The notes below the pieces were generated by a model that worked only from the letters and a program-made list of their open reading frames with translations, was not told the DNA's origin and searched no databases. A DNA stretch of 64,000 nt from a bacterium (GTDB lineage Bacteria; Armatimonadota; JACIXR01): positions 131,983 to 195,982 of the forward strand of contig JACIXR010000004.1 in assembly GCA_014360495.1 (NCBI GenBank). Direction: 5' to 3'. The position numbers and the translations under genes are program-made. Positions within the stretch are counted from its first letter, which is position 1, and every line of letters begins with the position of its first letter. Below, piece after piece: positions 1-9,107 of the stretch.

Positions 1-1947
1 TGGGTGTCGGGATATAGGGAATTGTTGAGGAGGGTGAAGGAGAAATGCGCTGGCAAGGTTGTAATAACCACCGAGAACAATGCTGAGCCCTATATGGACG
101 GCGTTGATGCTTTCCTAATCTGGAATCCTCGCCATCCCAACGAAATACCGATGATGACGGCTGTGTATAGCGGTTACACAATCTATTTTTCCAGCCCAAC
201 TCATGGGTTCAGCGACAAATTGTCCTTTGCTATGGTTCAAGGAAGGGATTTCATCTGGGGATGCCAGCTGGGTTGGATGGGATTTGAACTCCTCTCGCCC
301 GAGCATATAGATAAAGCGAAGTTCTTGAAGATGCTTGGTAAGTATAGAATGGCTTCGCTTAAATACATAATCTATGGTGAGCTCCTGGGCGAGATAAAGC
401 CCCTAAACGAAGTCCCAATGGTTGAGGGTAAATGGTTTATGTGGGGTGGGGGAACTTTAACTGCTCAGCTTCCCTCCGTTATGGGGACATATTGGAAGGG
501 CTCTGATGGAACGGTCGGCGCTTTGATTGTGAATGTCAGCGATAAGGAGCGTGTGTTTTCCTTTGCCTATCCTAAGGAATTACTGGGAGGCGCAAGGGCT
601 CTTGTGAGCGAGATAATGCCCGAGGGGAAGAAGCCCTTTCCCATTCCCAGCAAGCCCAACCGAATAAGCCTTTCTCTTCCTCCCTTCTCGGTGAAGGTCT
701 TGGAATTCAAGCCGCTCAAAGAGAGGGAGAAGGTTTCCCTAACCTCCATTTACAAATCCATCATCGCGAACGATTTGCATTGGGATTTGGAGTTAGATAA
801 GCCCGTTGTGGCAGAGGGAGAGAGATACGATATAGTTTTCAAGGCAAGGGCGAGCAAGCCTTTGCGATTACATCTGGAACTGGAAGGGGAGAGATTCCCG
901 ATTCAAATTGATGGAAAGAGGGAAAGCAAGCTCTTAATTTCCAAAACGGCTCCCGAGGTTTCATCAGCTGAGATTGTGCCCATAAGGGGAAAATTGTCGC
1001 TGGGAGATAATCAGATGATAGAAATCGTCTCATCCATAACCGTTTTGCCGAAGTATTCAATCAATCTCTCAGCCCGGGATTTAAGGGCGGGAGAGGAGTC
1101 TTATCTGAGAATCTCGCTTAAAAATAATTCTTCCCAACATCGTTCGGCTCGCCTCTTCCTTATCCTGCCTAAGGGATGGGAGTGTGAACCATCTGAGAGC
1201 TGGGAGGTGAATCTGCCAGCGGGAGAGGAGATAATTTGCTTGGCAAAGATTTTCGTTCCCTCCGATTTCCCCGCAGGCGAGGCGAAGATAAAAGCTTATT
1301 TAGGGGAGCAATCAACCGAGTTGAAGGTCAAAGTCCTCCCACCTTCTCCCCTTGCTGAATGCCCTTATTTCAAACCGACCTCTGAAGATTTTAGCGATTT
1401 GAAACAATTTCAGCCATTGACGATTAGCGGAGAGGGAGTGAAAATAAAGGATTGGCGAGGAGAGGAAGATATAATGGGGAGAGCTTGGGTTGCTTGGGAT
1501 GAGGAGAATTTCTATTTTCTCTGTGAGGTTCAAGACGATGTTTTTCATCAACCCTATTCGGGGAAGGATATTTGGGAGGCAGATTGCATTCAGATTGCTT
1601 TTCGTCCGATGGGAGTGGCGAGGGAACCTGAATATAGGGGAGTATATGAGTTTGGCTTAGCGAAGGTGAAGGAGGGAGATATCATATATCAGTGGGAACC
1701 CAAAGAAGGGAATGTTAGTTCAGGGAGCTGTAGGATAAATAGGAGTGGGAATCTCACTATTTATCAGCTATCCATACCTTTTAAAGCAATTGGCATTGAT
1801 AAAGTGGAGCCAGGCAAGGAAATAGGATGGGCTTTCACGATAAATGAGAACGACGGCGAAGGCTTTAGGGGGTGGCTTGAATGGGCGGGAGGCATTTGCG
1901 GAGGAAAAGACGCCTCCCTTTTCGGAAAGTTGATTTTCAAAAAGTGA
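1..1947 (+). CDS. Secreted glycosidase-like protein, C-terminal part (DUF6259-like barrel plus CBM9-like domain), 5' truncated
   Basis: The reading frame is open at base 1 (TGG codon), so the GTG at position 4 is probably not the true start and the gene begins upstream of the window. The first ~240 residues look like the end of a TIM-barrel glycosidase followed by a beta-sandwich (DUF6259-like, inferred from style and context). Residues ~245-450 are Ig/NPCBM-like beta modules. Residues ~455-647 resemble the family 9 carbohydrate-binding fold, with AWVAWDEENFYFLCEVQDD and a following EADCIQIAF strand typical of CBM9-like domains. It probably acts outside the cytoplasm on polysaccharide; the signal peptide would lie upstream of the window. 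The domain at the C-terminus is more certain than the enzyme class. Confidence 0.6.
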   Translation, partial: WVSGYRELLRRVKEKCAGKVVITTENNAEPYMDGVDAFLIWNPRHPNEIPMMTAVYSGYTIYFSSPTHGFSDKLSFAMVQGRDFIWGCQLGWMGFELLSPEHIDKAKFLKMLGKYRMASLKYIIYGELLGEIKPLNEVPMVEGKWFMWGGGTLTAQLPSVMGTYWKGSDGTVGALIVNVSDKERVFSFAYPKELLGGARALVSEIMPEGKKPFPIPSKPNRISLSLPPFSVKVLEFKPLKEREKVSLTSIYKSIIANDLHWDLELDKPVVAEGERYDIVFKARASKPLRLHLELEGERFPIQIDGKRESKLLISKTAPEVSSAEIVPIRGKLSLGDNQMIEIVSSITVLPKYSINLSARDLRAGEESYLRISLKNNSSQHRSARLFLILPKGWECEPSESWEVNLPAGEEIICLAKIFVPSDFPAGEAKIKAYLGEQSTELKVKVLPPSPLAECPYFKPTSEDFSDLKQFQPLTISGEGVKIKDWRGEEDIMGRAWVAWDEENFYFLCEVQDDVFHQPYSGKDIWEADCIQIAFRPMGVAREPEYRGVYEFGLAKVKEGDIIYQWEPKEGNVSSGSCRINRSGNLTIYQLSIPFKAIGIDKVEPGKEIGWAFTINENDGEGFRGWLEWAGGICGGKDASLFGKLIFKK

Positions 1948-1971
1948 ATCTTTAAAATCCATATTTGCAAT

Positions 1972-2285
1972 TGGAGAAGAACTGAAGATTCGGCTTTTCT
2001 GGAAATTGGAAGTGAGTTGAAAGGAGTAAAAAGCTTTCATATAAAAGGGATTTTGGGGAATGGCGAGATGAGAAGGGAACAGCAAGTGGAAGATTCTTTA
2101 GCAGGGAAGAGGTGATAATTTCCGGCATAGAACCCAAGCTGGGAAGGAAAGTGCAAGCTTTTGAAGAGGTTTTCTATTTCGCTAAGCCTATTTCGCCAAG
2201 TGCCAAGGAGGTTAGCTTCATCTACGAGCTATTCCTTTCACCACATACGGTTTATTCCTGCAGTTTTGATAATATAAAGCTTTAA
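1972..2285 (+). pseudogene. Decayed fragment, possibly of a carbohydrate-binding jelly-roll domain
   Basis: No intact gene lies here, but two adjacent frames each give sensible protein. One frame runs from about 1972 and includes AFLEIGSELKGVKSFHIKG. The other takes over near 2060 and ends at TAA 2283-2285 with VYSCSFDNIKL. That closing strand is like the end of CBM4/9-type jelly rolls (consensus like FDDVKL). A frameshift around 2060-2070 joins the two parts. No start codon or SD sequence is seen. It looks like the remnant of a secreted protein related to its upstream neighbour; the domain assignment is a guess. Confidence 0.4.
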
Positions 2286-2303
2286 AGTGAGGTGGTTTAT
2301 AAA

Positions 2304-2908
2304 ATGTGGAGAAACGGCTTTATCAGGGTGAGAGGGCTGATTATCGTTGTGGTTATTTTCTTTCTTTTGCTTTGGGGCGCTTTCATCTATAAAAGTTTGG
2401 CGAGCTTAACGAATCCCAAAGCAAGGTGTGAATATGTGGGGGCGGGACATTATGAGGATAGGCTCTACGGTTTCTCATTTGACCTCCCAATGGCAAGTTA
2501 CATTCACAAGTCAGAGTTGAAAAAGCAAATTTCCAAGCCCCAGCGAATTGCTGTGATTGGTGGGCTGTTTGCGAAATCCCCTGGGTTGGGAGACTTTCTA
2601 CGAGAATTTTCCTTTGCGCAGGGAAGGCGAAGCCAGAGTGTAGACATTGTTGCTTCCTTCCAAGTATATGATGACTGCTATAAAGGGTTTCAGAAAGGTA
2701 ATCCTTTATAATGGGAAGGCATATTTAATGGATGTGCGTGTTTTGGCGATGGGGAAGAGCAAGCCGAGAGAAGAGGATATGGGTGGAATCTGAACCCTTC
2801 AAGAATCCTGCCCCTGAAGAATTGATGCTATTAAACCAGCTATCGCCGGAGCTCCTGGCTTTGAAAAATAAAGTCGTAAACACCCTTCCGAAATTCGCAA
2901 AGGATTGA
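2304..2908 (+). pseudogene. Broken gene for a small membrane-anchored protein (two frameshifts)
   Basis: An ATG at 2304 follows the SD-like GAGGTGG at about 2288-2294. The first segment (to 2711) has a short basic N-terminus and one membrane segment (LIIVVVIFFLLLWGAFIY), then a soluble region. At about 2695 the plausible sequence jumps to another frame (KVILYNGKAYLMDVRVLAMG, stop 2791-2793). At about 2774 it jumps again to a third frame (RIWVESEPFKNPAPEEL, stop 2906-2908). Stitched together this gives a bitopic protein of ~200 residues with a helical C-terminus. The family is not recognised. Sequencing error could explain one shift, but two shifts next to another remnant favour real decay. 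Confidence 0.5.
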
Positions 2909-3002
2909 TAAGGGCGGGCTTGATTTCCTCCGTGTATTTCTACTACAATGATTTTTAAATCTATTATATTTTTTACTTGATTAAAATAAGGAGGGATTAA
3001 TT

Positions 3003-4853
3003 ATGAGCGAAATTCAGGTTGCCATCGCCGTGGACTTAGTCCTGAAGCTTTTCTTCGACCTCTCGCCTAATGCTGCTGAATGGAAGGAAATAAGCCCAAA
3101 TCTCTATAGGGCGGGTGATTATCTTCTGAAAGCGGAGATAGAGAAAAGCGAAGGGAGAGCGATAATCTCTTTCTCTCTTTCTCGGAGCGATGAATCTACC
3201 TTCACAGTCAACTCCTATGGGTTCACCTGCGATGCTCCCATCTCTGAAATCCATAGAGTCTATCCGTTTTCCGATTGGTTCACCCCCGGTCTTCCCTGGG
3301 AGGTGAACCACACAACAGCGGGAAACAGGGGAATTCCCTGCTTAATGCTTCTCCGAAGGGATGGGCAGAATAAGCTGACAATTGGCTTTGCAGACCAAGT
3401 CTATGAAAGCCAAATCCACGGTTATCTCCGCTTTTCAGGTGAGGGGCTCTATCATATTGAGGGGAAAAAGCTCTTTCTCCAAAGCACTAAGCTAACCGTA
3501 AAGGAGCTCAAGGATGCGATTTATGTCTCCATTGATCCTCGCAATTGGTTTGATGTAGCGAAGGATTATGCGACTTTCGTTGATGATTTCTCAGGCTATA
3601 ATCCCAACCCCATCCCCGATTGGGCTTATGAGCCCGTTTACTGCTCGTGGTATCCCTATGAGGATAATATAAATGAAAAGATAATATGGGAGAACGCAAA
3701 GATAGCGAGAGAGGTCGGCATAGGGACTTTTTTGATTGATGCCGGCTGGAATACCGAGAGAAGCGGTGAATGGAGCTGGATAGATGGAAGATACGGCGAT
3801 TACATCCCCTGCGCCAGCAAATTCCCTGATTTCAAGGGATTGATTAAGCGAATGCAGAGGGAACTCGGTCTCAAAGTTGAGGTTTGGTTTGCTCCTTTCT
3901 GGCTGGGTTCGGAGAGCGAGACATATAAAAAGGGCTTGAAAGAAGCGAGATGCAAGGTTTTAGAGGGAGGAAAGCTAATTGACAACATCAATTTATGCCC
4001 TCAAAATCCCCTAACGATAAAGAGGATAGAGGAAATTGTCCGATATTTCTTTGAGGAGCTCGGAGTGGATGGGGTATGGGTGGATTTCGTGGATTCCCTT
4101 CCTTGGGAATGTTCCGCCCAACACGAACATATTTATCACACCATCGGAGAAGGAGCGACGGCTTGTTTGGAGAGGCTTTACAAGACCGCAACCTCAATCC
4201 GTCCGGATGCGGTTATAGAATACAGGATATTTCACGGAAATTTGAACACGAAGAGGTTCTTGAATGTGCAGGAGACGACCGATACTCCCCATAACTACGA
4301 TGACAATCGGCGGCTCGGGGTTTATGTGAGAGCCTTCGCCAAAGGGGTTGTGGTTAAAACTGACCCAACGATGTGGAGCGCCAAATGTCCTCCAGAAGAG
4401 GTGGCGAAGCACTGCGCTACGATGATAATGGGAGGAGTTCCTGCTTTCTCCTTAGACCTTCCCTCCCTTCCTCAATCCCATCTGCGAATCCTGTCCGCTT
4501 ATCTCTCCTTCTATAAAAAGCACAAAGATGCTTTGCTAAAGGGCAACTTCCGCCCGTTAACTGCTCTTCCTTCTTTTCCCATCAACATCATTGAGGGGAA
4601 GGAGAGTTTTCTCTATATTGGGCAGGAAGCCGTCCCTCCCATCACAATCTCTGATGATTGTGAAGAGCTTTACATCTTCAACTGCACTGAACGAGACACA
4701 CTTTCCTTCCCTCTTAAGGGAATGGAGAAATTTAAAAAGTTGGTTGTTTACAACGAATATTTAGAGGAGATAAAACAGAGCAACCTTTCCTCACATGAAA
4801 ACTTGTTCAGCGCTTCAGTGCCGATAGGAGGGATGGTGAAGCTAACTCGTTAG
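3003..4853 (+). CDS. Alpha-galactosidase-like glycoside hydrolase (melibiase, GH36/GH27 clan)
   Basis: 616 residues with an N-terminal beta-sandwich (~1-200) and a catalytic (beta/alpha)8 barrel (~205-500). The barrel carries the order seen in GH36-type enzymes: DAGWN, a KFPDFKGLIKRM segment, VEVWFAPFWLG, then GVDGVWVDF with the probable nucleophile Asp361. The acid is probably near Asp427 in TTDTPHNYDD. A beta C-terminal domain follows. No signal peptide is visible, so it is probably cytoplasmic. The ATG follows the strong SD AAGGAGGG. Its stop overlaps the stop of the convergent gene on the other strand by four bases. The exact substrate (alpha-galactoside or another alpha-glycoside) cannot be read from the sequence. 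Confidence 0.75.
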   Translation: MSEIQVAIAVDLVLKLFFDLSPNAAEWKEISPNLYRAGDYLLKAEIEKSEGRAIISFSLSRSDESTFTVNSYGFTCDAPISEIHRVYPFSDWFTPGLPWEVNHTTAGNRGIPCLMLLRRDGQNKLTIGFADQVYESQIHGYLRFSGEGLYHIEGKKLFLQSTKLTVKELKDAIYVSIDPRNWFDVAKDYATFVDDFSGYNPNPIPDWAYEPVYCSWYPYEDNINEKIIWENAKIAREVGIGTFLIDAGWNTERSGEWSWIDGRYGDYIPCASKFPDFKGLIKRMQRELGLKVEVWFAPFWLGSESETYKKGLKEARCKVLEGGKLIDNINLCPQNPLTIKRIEEIVRYFFEELGVDGVWVDFVDSLPWECSAQHEHIYHTIGEGATACLERLYKTATSIRPDAVIEYRIFHGNLNTKRFLNVQETTDTPHNYDDNRRLGVYVRAFAKGVVVKTDPTMWSAKCPPEEVAKHCATMIMGGVPAFSLDLPSLPQSHLRILSAYLSFYKKHKDALLKGNFRPLTALPSFPINIIEGKESFLYIGQEAVPPITISDDCEELYIFNCTERDTLSFPLKGMEKFKKLVVYNEYLEEIKQSNLSSHENLFSASVPIGGMVKLTR

Positions 4854-5188
4854 GAAGTGCATTCGGGACACTTCCAGTCCGTTCCTGCGGGAGGAGTAGG
4901 ATGGTTGGGGGAATGAGGCGGATTGAAGAGGTGCCACCAGTGGCATTCAGTGTAGAAGGCTTCCTCGGGAGTTTCCGTATATTTGAACCAGAAGAAGGAA
5001 TAGTTTCCCTTTTTAGCACTTTCCTTTATCGCTGTGCCTAAGGATGAATCGGCTCTACCGACGACCTGATGGACCTTACCATCCTGGGAGAGGATGAATG
5101 CTCCCGGCTTCTGGGCGTCGGAGACGAAGTAGTCCACCCAGTCCAAAGGATAGGGTCCCTGCATATCCAGCGGCAGCGGTCCTTTCAT
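4850..5188 (-). CDS. Small GIY-YIG-like protein
   Basis: 112 residues from ATG 5188, chosen because GGGAGGTG lies seven bases upstream; a GTG at 5197 overlaps that SD. The core has GAFILSQDGKVHQVVGRADS, in which the second strand and GRAD resemble the VYYVGRT part of a minimal GIY-YIG fold. A helix with a conserved-looking Glu (PEEAFYTECHWWH) follows, and the protein ends GTDWKCPEC. I recall similar short uncharacterised proteins annotated as GIY-YIG nuclease family. Whether it cuts DNA is unknown. It stands alone with its own promoter and overlaps the convergent alpha-galactosidase stop codon. Confidence 0.55.
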   Translation of the reverse strand: MKGPLPLDMQGPYPLDWVDYFVSDAQKPGAFILSQDGKVHQVVGRADSSLGTAIKESAKKGNYSFFWFKYTETPEEAFYTECHWWHLFNPPHSPNHPTPPAGTDWKCPECTS

Positions 5189-5214
5189 ATTAATCACCTC
5201 CCTTCTAATGAGAA

Positions 5215-5242
5215 ATTATCAGATAACTCTTAAGTTTGTCAA
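5215..5242 (-). promoter_or_regulatory. Sigma70-like promoter for the GIY-YIG-like gene
   Basis: On the minus strand, TTGACA (plus-strand 5237-5242) and GATAAT (5215-5220) are separated by 16 bases and lie ~27 bases upstream of the ATG at 5188, with an SD between. Confidence 0.55.
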
Positions 5243-5312
5243 GGCAATTTTAAAGGAAAGGATGTCGGATATGCTTCCTCTCTTGGGATTGCCACGGGCT
5301 CCCTTTTGGAGC

Positions 5313-5567
5313 CCTCGCATCTATGGGTATAGGTTTTAGCGACAATTCCTTCCGTAGCGGGATAAGAGCTCCATTGTCATTGCGAGCCTTCTGCGGAGCA
5401 GAAGGCGTGGCAATCTCGTATTTAATCATAGAGAAGGAATGAAATTGCCAGGTCCTCCTTTGTCGGACTCGCTTCTTTGGATATAGATTTTTATATGAAA
5501 CATTTTGTTTTTCGTTATTTGAAATCCGCCTTTTTCAAAAACCTTTACCCATGCCAGCAATGACAGT
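5313..5567. repeat. 255-bp long dispersed repeat, copy 1
   Basis: This stretch matches 49892-50146 with no indels and only about six substitutions by eye. It is a composite of shorter motifs found between operons across the window: CATTGCGAGCC, GGCGTGGCAATCTC, TTTTCAAAAACC and ATGCCAGCAATGACAGT. It contains a perfect hairpin CCTTCTGC-GGA-GCAGAAGG. A further repeat piece (GCCACGGGCTCCC and its complement) precedes it from 5290. The rest of the gap, 5568-5875, holds a short repeat fragment and no gene that I can recognise. Confidence 0.85.
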
Positions 5568-5875
5568 AAGTAGCCTTACCTTCGGGAAGCCTTGCAATTA
5601 GAGGGATAGATTCCTGCTACATCTAAGGAGGACTGGTGAGACGGGAAGGAACTTATTGCCGGGATTTCGGAAGGAAATCTCTTGATGATAAAAGTGAGGA
5701 TAATCCACCTTGCTCGGCTGAGCATCTTTACCTAAAATGCCTTGGTTATTAAGACAAGTTATACAGGTCTTTGAAATTATCGTGTGCCCTTAACTGTTTC
5801 AATTTTCTCTTTTACAAAACAATCCCACAACTATAAACTTATTATCAGTTAAAACTTTTTACTTTCAATTTAAAA

Positions 5876-7780
5876 ATGGCTATCTATCTCTTCGTAATAT
5901 TAGGCGTAATAATACTTGCGTTGATGACCCCCTATATTGAAATCGTCATCTGGGGGACGCAAATAGGCTCTATCACTCCACCTCCCGGTCCCCTTATCAT
6001 CCTTTTCTTCTTGGTATTCATCTTGAATCCCCTTTTGCTTCGTGTTCGGCGAAGGGAGATTTCCCGAACGCATCTGCTTTTCCTTTACGCCGTGCTCCTC
6101 TTAATCGCCGTTCTCCCCTCCTGCCAATTCGCCCAATGGCTTCCATCGGTCGTCACAGGTCCATTCTATTTCGGAACCCCTGAGAACAAGTGGCTTCCCC
6201 TTACGAAGTACATTCCGCATTGGTGGACTCCATTGGATAAAAGCAAGATAAAATGGTTCTATGAGGGATTGCCTCCAGGAGAGCATATTCCCTGGGGAGA
6301 ATGGGCTCGTCCCTTCTTAGCCTTTGCCCCAATGGTGATGGCATTTTACTTCACCCTCTTTTGTCTTTCCTTCATCCTTCATAAGCACTGGATAGAAAAC
6401 GAAAAGCTAACTTTCCCTCTAGTTCAGCTTCCCTTGGAGATTACGAGCCAGGCGAGGAACATCTTCAAGGACAAGCTCTTTTGGCTCGGCACGGCTGTTC
6501 CTGTCAGCGTCCATCTTCTAAACGGTCTCAGCTATCGCTTTCCCTTCATTCCCTCAATCCCTTTACGAGATATTAACATAGGCATCTATTTTTCCTCTCG
6601 CCCTTGGAATGCAATCAATCCCTTTTTCATCTGTATTTATTTTTGTCTCATTGGCTTCGCCTTTTTAACGAGCAGGGATGTCCCTTTCAGCATTTGGTTT
6701 TTCTTCTTGCTATATAAGCTCTCCTGTGTCTTCGGCTCGGCGATGGGTTGGACGCCCGGTTGGGAGGATAGGAGCTTACGAGGGACTTCCTTCCCCTATA
6801 TTGAGGCACAGGAGGTGGGTTCAATGCTCGCCCTCGTGGGGATGGGTCTCTGGGGAGCGAGAAGGCATATAAGGGAGATGTGGGGGATTGCGTTTAAAAG
6901 AACAAGAGACGACCCTGAGGCTCCGCTTTATCGTCTATCTTTCATAGGTGGAATTCTGGGATTCGTTGTGCTGGTGATATGGGGGATTTTCGCTGGTATG
7001 TCCCTCTGGCTTTCCTTCACAATCTTCTTCTTGTCTATTTTGTTTGCCCTTGGCGTGAGTAGGCTCATGGCTGAGGGTGGGGTGAACTTTCTATGGGCGG
7101 CGCAGAGCGGTCCAAATTATCTGATATTCGCCCTTGAAGGAGGGCGAATATTGAGGATAAGGGAATGGCTTGTCCTACTATCGCTCCCCTATTTTATCTG
7201 GAATTTCAAGGGACCAGTTGGTCCCCAGAGTTTTGAATCATTTAAGATAACTCAAGAGGCAAGGCTCTCTAACAAGGGGTTGTTTTATATCTTCCCAGTA
7301 GCGATGCTCTTAGCTATGGGAATCGCGTATTTCTATGTTATTTACATTGTTCACACAAAGGGTGGAGGGGTTTCCCTATGTGATTATCGCTTCGTTCATG
7401 TGGGGCAGAGACCATTTATGGAGCTCGTCTCCGTGACAGACCATCCTGAGAAGATATTGCCTATAAGGGTATTGATGATGGTTTTCTCCTTCGCATTCAC
7501 CATATTTCTCTTCTCAATGCGTTGGCGATTTTTGTGGTGGAGATTCCACCCCATCGGTTATGTAACGAGCACGATTTGGGCGACTAATTATATGTGGTTC
7601 TCCCTCTTCCTTGGCTCCTTTTTCAATTATGTTATCACAAAAGTGGGTGGGTTGAAGCTTTACAGGAGGGCAAGGCTTTTCTTCCTTGGTTTCATAATGG
7701 GCGACTTTCTAATGCTCGGTTTCTGGCTTCTAATAGATGCCTTTGTGGGAACAAGAGGCTTCAGACTGTTCGGCAACTGA
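5876..7780 (+). CDS. DUF6785/DUF6784-like multispanning membrane protein (OPT-like transporter)
   Basis: 634 residues with about a dozen hydrophobic segments through the whole length, starting right at the N-terminus (IYLFVILGVIILALMTPYIE). The long loop with ENKWLPLTKYIPHWW, the segment HKHWIENEKLTFPLVQLPLE and the charged LYRLSFIGGILGF region match the style of DUF6785 family proteins, which resemble oligopeptide (OPT) transporters. The substrate is unknown. In similar genomes these genes lie near glycosidases and URO-D-like proteins, as here. ATG 5876 has no SD sequence. The upstream 60 bases are AT-rich, but no clear promoter was found. Confidence 0.65.
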   Translation: MAIYLFVILGVIILALMTPYIEIVIWGTQIGSITPPPGPLIILFFLVFILNPLLLRVRRREISRTHLLFLYAVLLLIAVLPSCQFAQWLPSVVTGPFYFGTPENKWLPLTKYIPHWWTPLDKSKIKWFYEGLPPGEHIPWGEWARPFLAFAPMVMAFYFTLFCLSFILHKHWIENEKLTFPLVQLPLEITSQARNIFKDKLFWLGTAVPVSVHLLNGLSYRFPFIPSIPLRDINIGIYFSSRPWNAINPFFICIYFCLIGFAFLTSRDVPFSIWFFFLLYKLSCVFGSAMGWTPGWEDRSLRGTSFPYIEAQEVGSMLALVGMGLWGARRHIREMWGIAFKRTRDDPEAPLYRLSFIGGILGFVVLVIWGIFAGMSLWLSFTIFFLSILFALGVSRLMAEGGVNFLWAAQSGPNYLIFALEGGRILRIREWLVLLSLPYFIWNFKGPVGPQSFESFKITQEARLSNKGLFYIFPVAMLLAMGIAYFYVIYIVHTKGGGVSLCDYRFVHVGQRPFMELVSVTDHPEKILPIRVLMMVFSFAFTIFLFSMRWRFLWWRFHPIGYVTSTIWATNYMWFSLFLGSFFNYVITKVGGLKLYRRARLFFLGFIMGDFLMLGFWLLIDAFVGTRGFRLFGN

Positions 7781-7917
7781 AGTGAACCTTGCGATATAAG
7801 AGATTTTTATATGAAGATTTAAGGAAAAATAGGGTTTTTTCTCTCTAGCGTAATTGAGAGGCGGAGGAGCCAGTTTAAAAGATTTTCCCTTTTCCTCCTC
7901 AAGGTAATATTAAAGCC

Positions 7918-9042
7918 TCAAAGGTCGTAGTATTCCTTGTAAGCCTCTAAGTAAGCTAAGAAGTTCTCGGGCTTAACTCCTCTATGGATAACATTGCTTG
8001 TCATCAATATATGCCTTTTCCCTCCACCTTCATCCAAACATCTCTTCACTGCTTCTTTTACCTCCTTTGGCGTTCCCAGAGTCAAGAGCCATCTGCAATC
8101 AACATTTCCCACTAATGTTATCCTATCTCCGAACCTTTCCCTCAAGAGTGGTATCTCCATTCCCGCCGCCTTGTCTATCTCCTCATAGCCGTCAACTCCC
8201 GCTCCCAAGAGGAAGTCGTCAATTATGGGCCAGAGATTGCCATCCGAGGCGTGAATGACAAGCGCTCCCAGAGAATGGAGGTAGTCGGAAAGCATCCGCA
8301 CGGCGGGAAGGAGGACTTCTCTATAGCAGGAAGGGGAAATCAAGGGACCTTTATCGCTCGCCAAATCGCCGCCTATCCCAATCACATCAGCCCCTTCCTC
8401 TATCAATCTCTTGCCCAATTCCATCGCCCATAAGGCTTGCCTTCTATAATATTCCGCTAAAAGCTTTGGCTCGGTTATGAACCATGCCAGCATATAAGTT
8501 GGGAGGACGGCGACGGGAAATGTATAGAGCGAACACATGATGGCTAAATTTAATCCCCTTTCCTTCATCTTTCTCTTCGCTCTGCGGAAGAACTCAAATT
8601 GGTCATCTCTGAACTTCGGCGGTTGAAATTCCCCCTCCAGGAGCCATTTTCTCATCTCCTCTTCCTCGTTCTCCCTTTTTATCTTCGGAATGAAGGTATC
8701 CATGTCCGATTCGGGACAATATTTTATGAAACCGCCTTCCACTTCCCAGAGGTAATTCCCGATTCTCTTGGGGCGCTCATAATCTTTGGGTATGTTCAAG
8801 CCGAGCCTGACCATATCAAAACCGCAAATCTCCGCCACATTAATCGCATCCTCAGCCATCTCTTCAATCAACCCATCCCAATCGCCTGCCTCAAGGAATT
8901 CCATCCTATAGGGGAAGTCGTCAACAGCTGAAGGCTTCCCTAAAATCTCTCTCACGCTGGGAGACTTGACCTCCCTTTCAAAGATTGGTGTTCTATCGGG
9001 AGTGCCCTTGAAAGCGGAAATAACTCTCTTCCTTGGCGTCAT
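7918..9042 (-). CDS. Uroporphyrinogen decarboxylase-like (URO-D/MtaA superfamily) protein
   Basis: 374 residues from ATG 9042 (MTPRKRVISAFKGT, the usual start of this family). A longer frame begins at 9114, but a promoter sits inside that extension. URO-D barrel features are DRTPIFEREV near the start, RRQALWAMELGKRLIEEGAD, GIGGDLASDKGPLISPSCY, a DGNLWPIIDDFLLGAGVDGY segment and RITLVGNVDCRWLLT. In non-haem bacteria such proteins are often corrinoid methyltransferases or enzymes of unknown substrate; no partner corrinoid protein is nearby. The mRNA is probably leaderless. A second member of the superfamily is at 53982. Confidence 0.75.
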   Translation of the reverse strand: MTPRKRVISAFKGTPDRTPIFEREVKSPSVREILGKPSAVDDFPYRMEFLEAGDWDGLIEEMAEDAINVAEICGFDMVRLGLNIPKDYERPKRIGNYLWEVEGGFIKYCPESDMDTFIPKIKRENEEEEMRKWLLEGEFQPPKFRDDQFEFFRRAKRKMKERGLNLAIMCSLYTFPVAVLPTYMLAWFITEPKLLAEYYRRQALWAMELGKRLIEEGADVIGIGGDLASDKGPLISPSCYREVLLPAVRMLSDYLHSLGALVIHASDGNLWPIIDDFLLGAGVDGYEEIDKAAGMEIPLLRERFGDRITLVGNVDCRWLLTLGTPKEVKEAVKRCLDEGGGKRHILMTSNVIHRGVKPENFLAYLEAYKEYYDL

Positions 9043-9049
9043 AGGGTAG

Positions 9050-9078
9050 ATTTTATACTTGTTTAGAATCCTTATCAA
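9050..9078 (-). promoter_or_regulatory. Promoter of the URO-D-like gene, probably leaderless
   Basis: Minus-strand TTGATA (9073-9078), 17-base spacer and TAAAAT (9050-9055). Only seven bases separate the -10 from the ATG at 9042, so transcription should start at or within one or two bases of the start codon. No SD is present. Confidence 0.6.
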
Positions 9079-9088
9079 CTGGTAAAAT
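9059..9088 (+). promoter_or_regulatory. Divergent promoter of the GH2 gene
   Basis: TTGTTT (9059-9064), 18-base spacer and TAAAAT (9083-9088). It overlaps the opposing promoter of the URO-D-like gene, so the two transcripts may compete for polymerase. GGAGG follows at 9095-9099. Confidence 0.45.
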
Positions 9089-9107
9089 TTTAGCGGAGGT
9101 GCCAAGA

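Noticed and set aside
4-6. GTG at position 4 as the true start of the first gene
   Set aside because: No SD or signal peptide; the protein begins in the middle of a barrel domain and the frame is open to the window edge.
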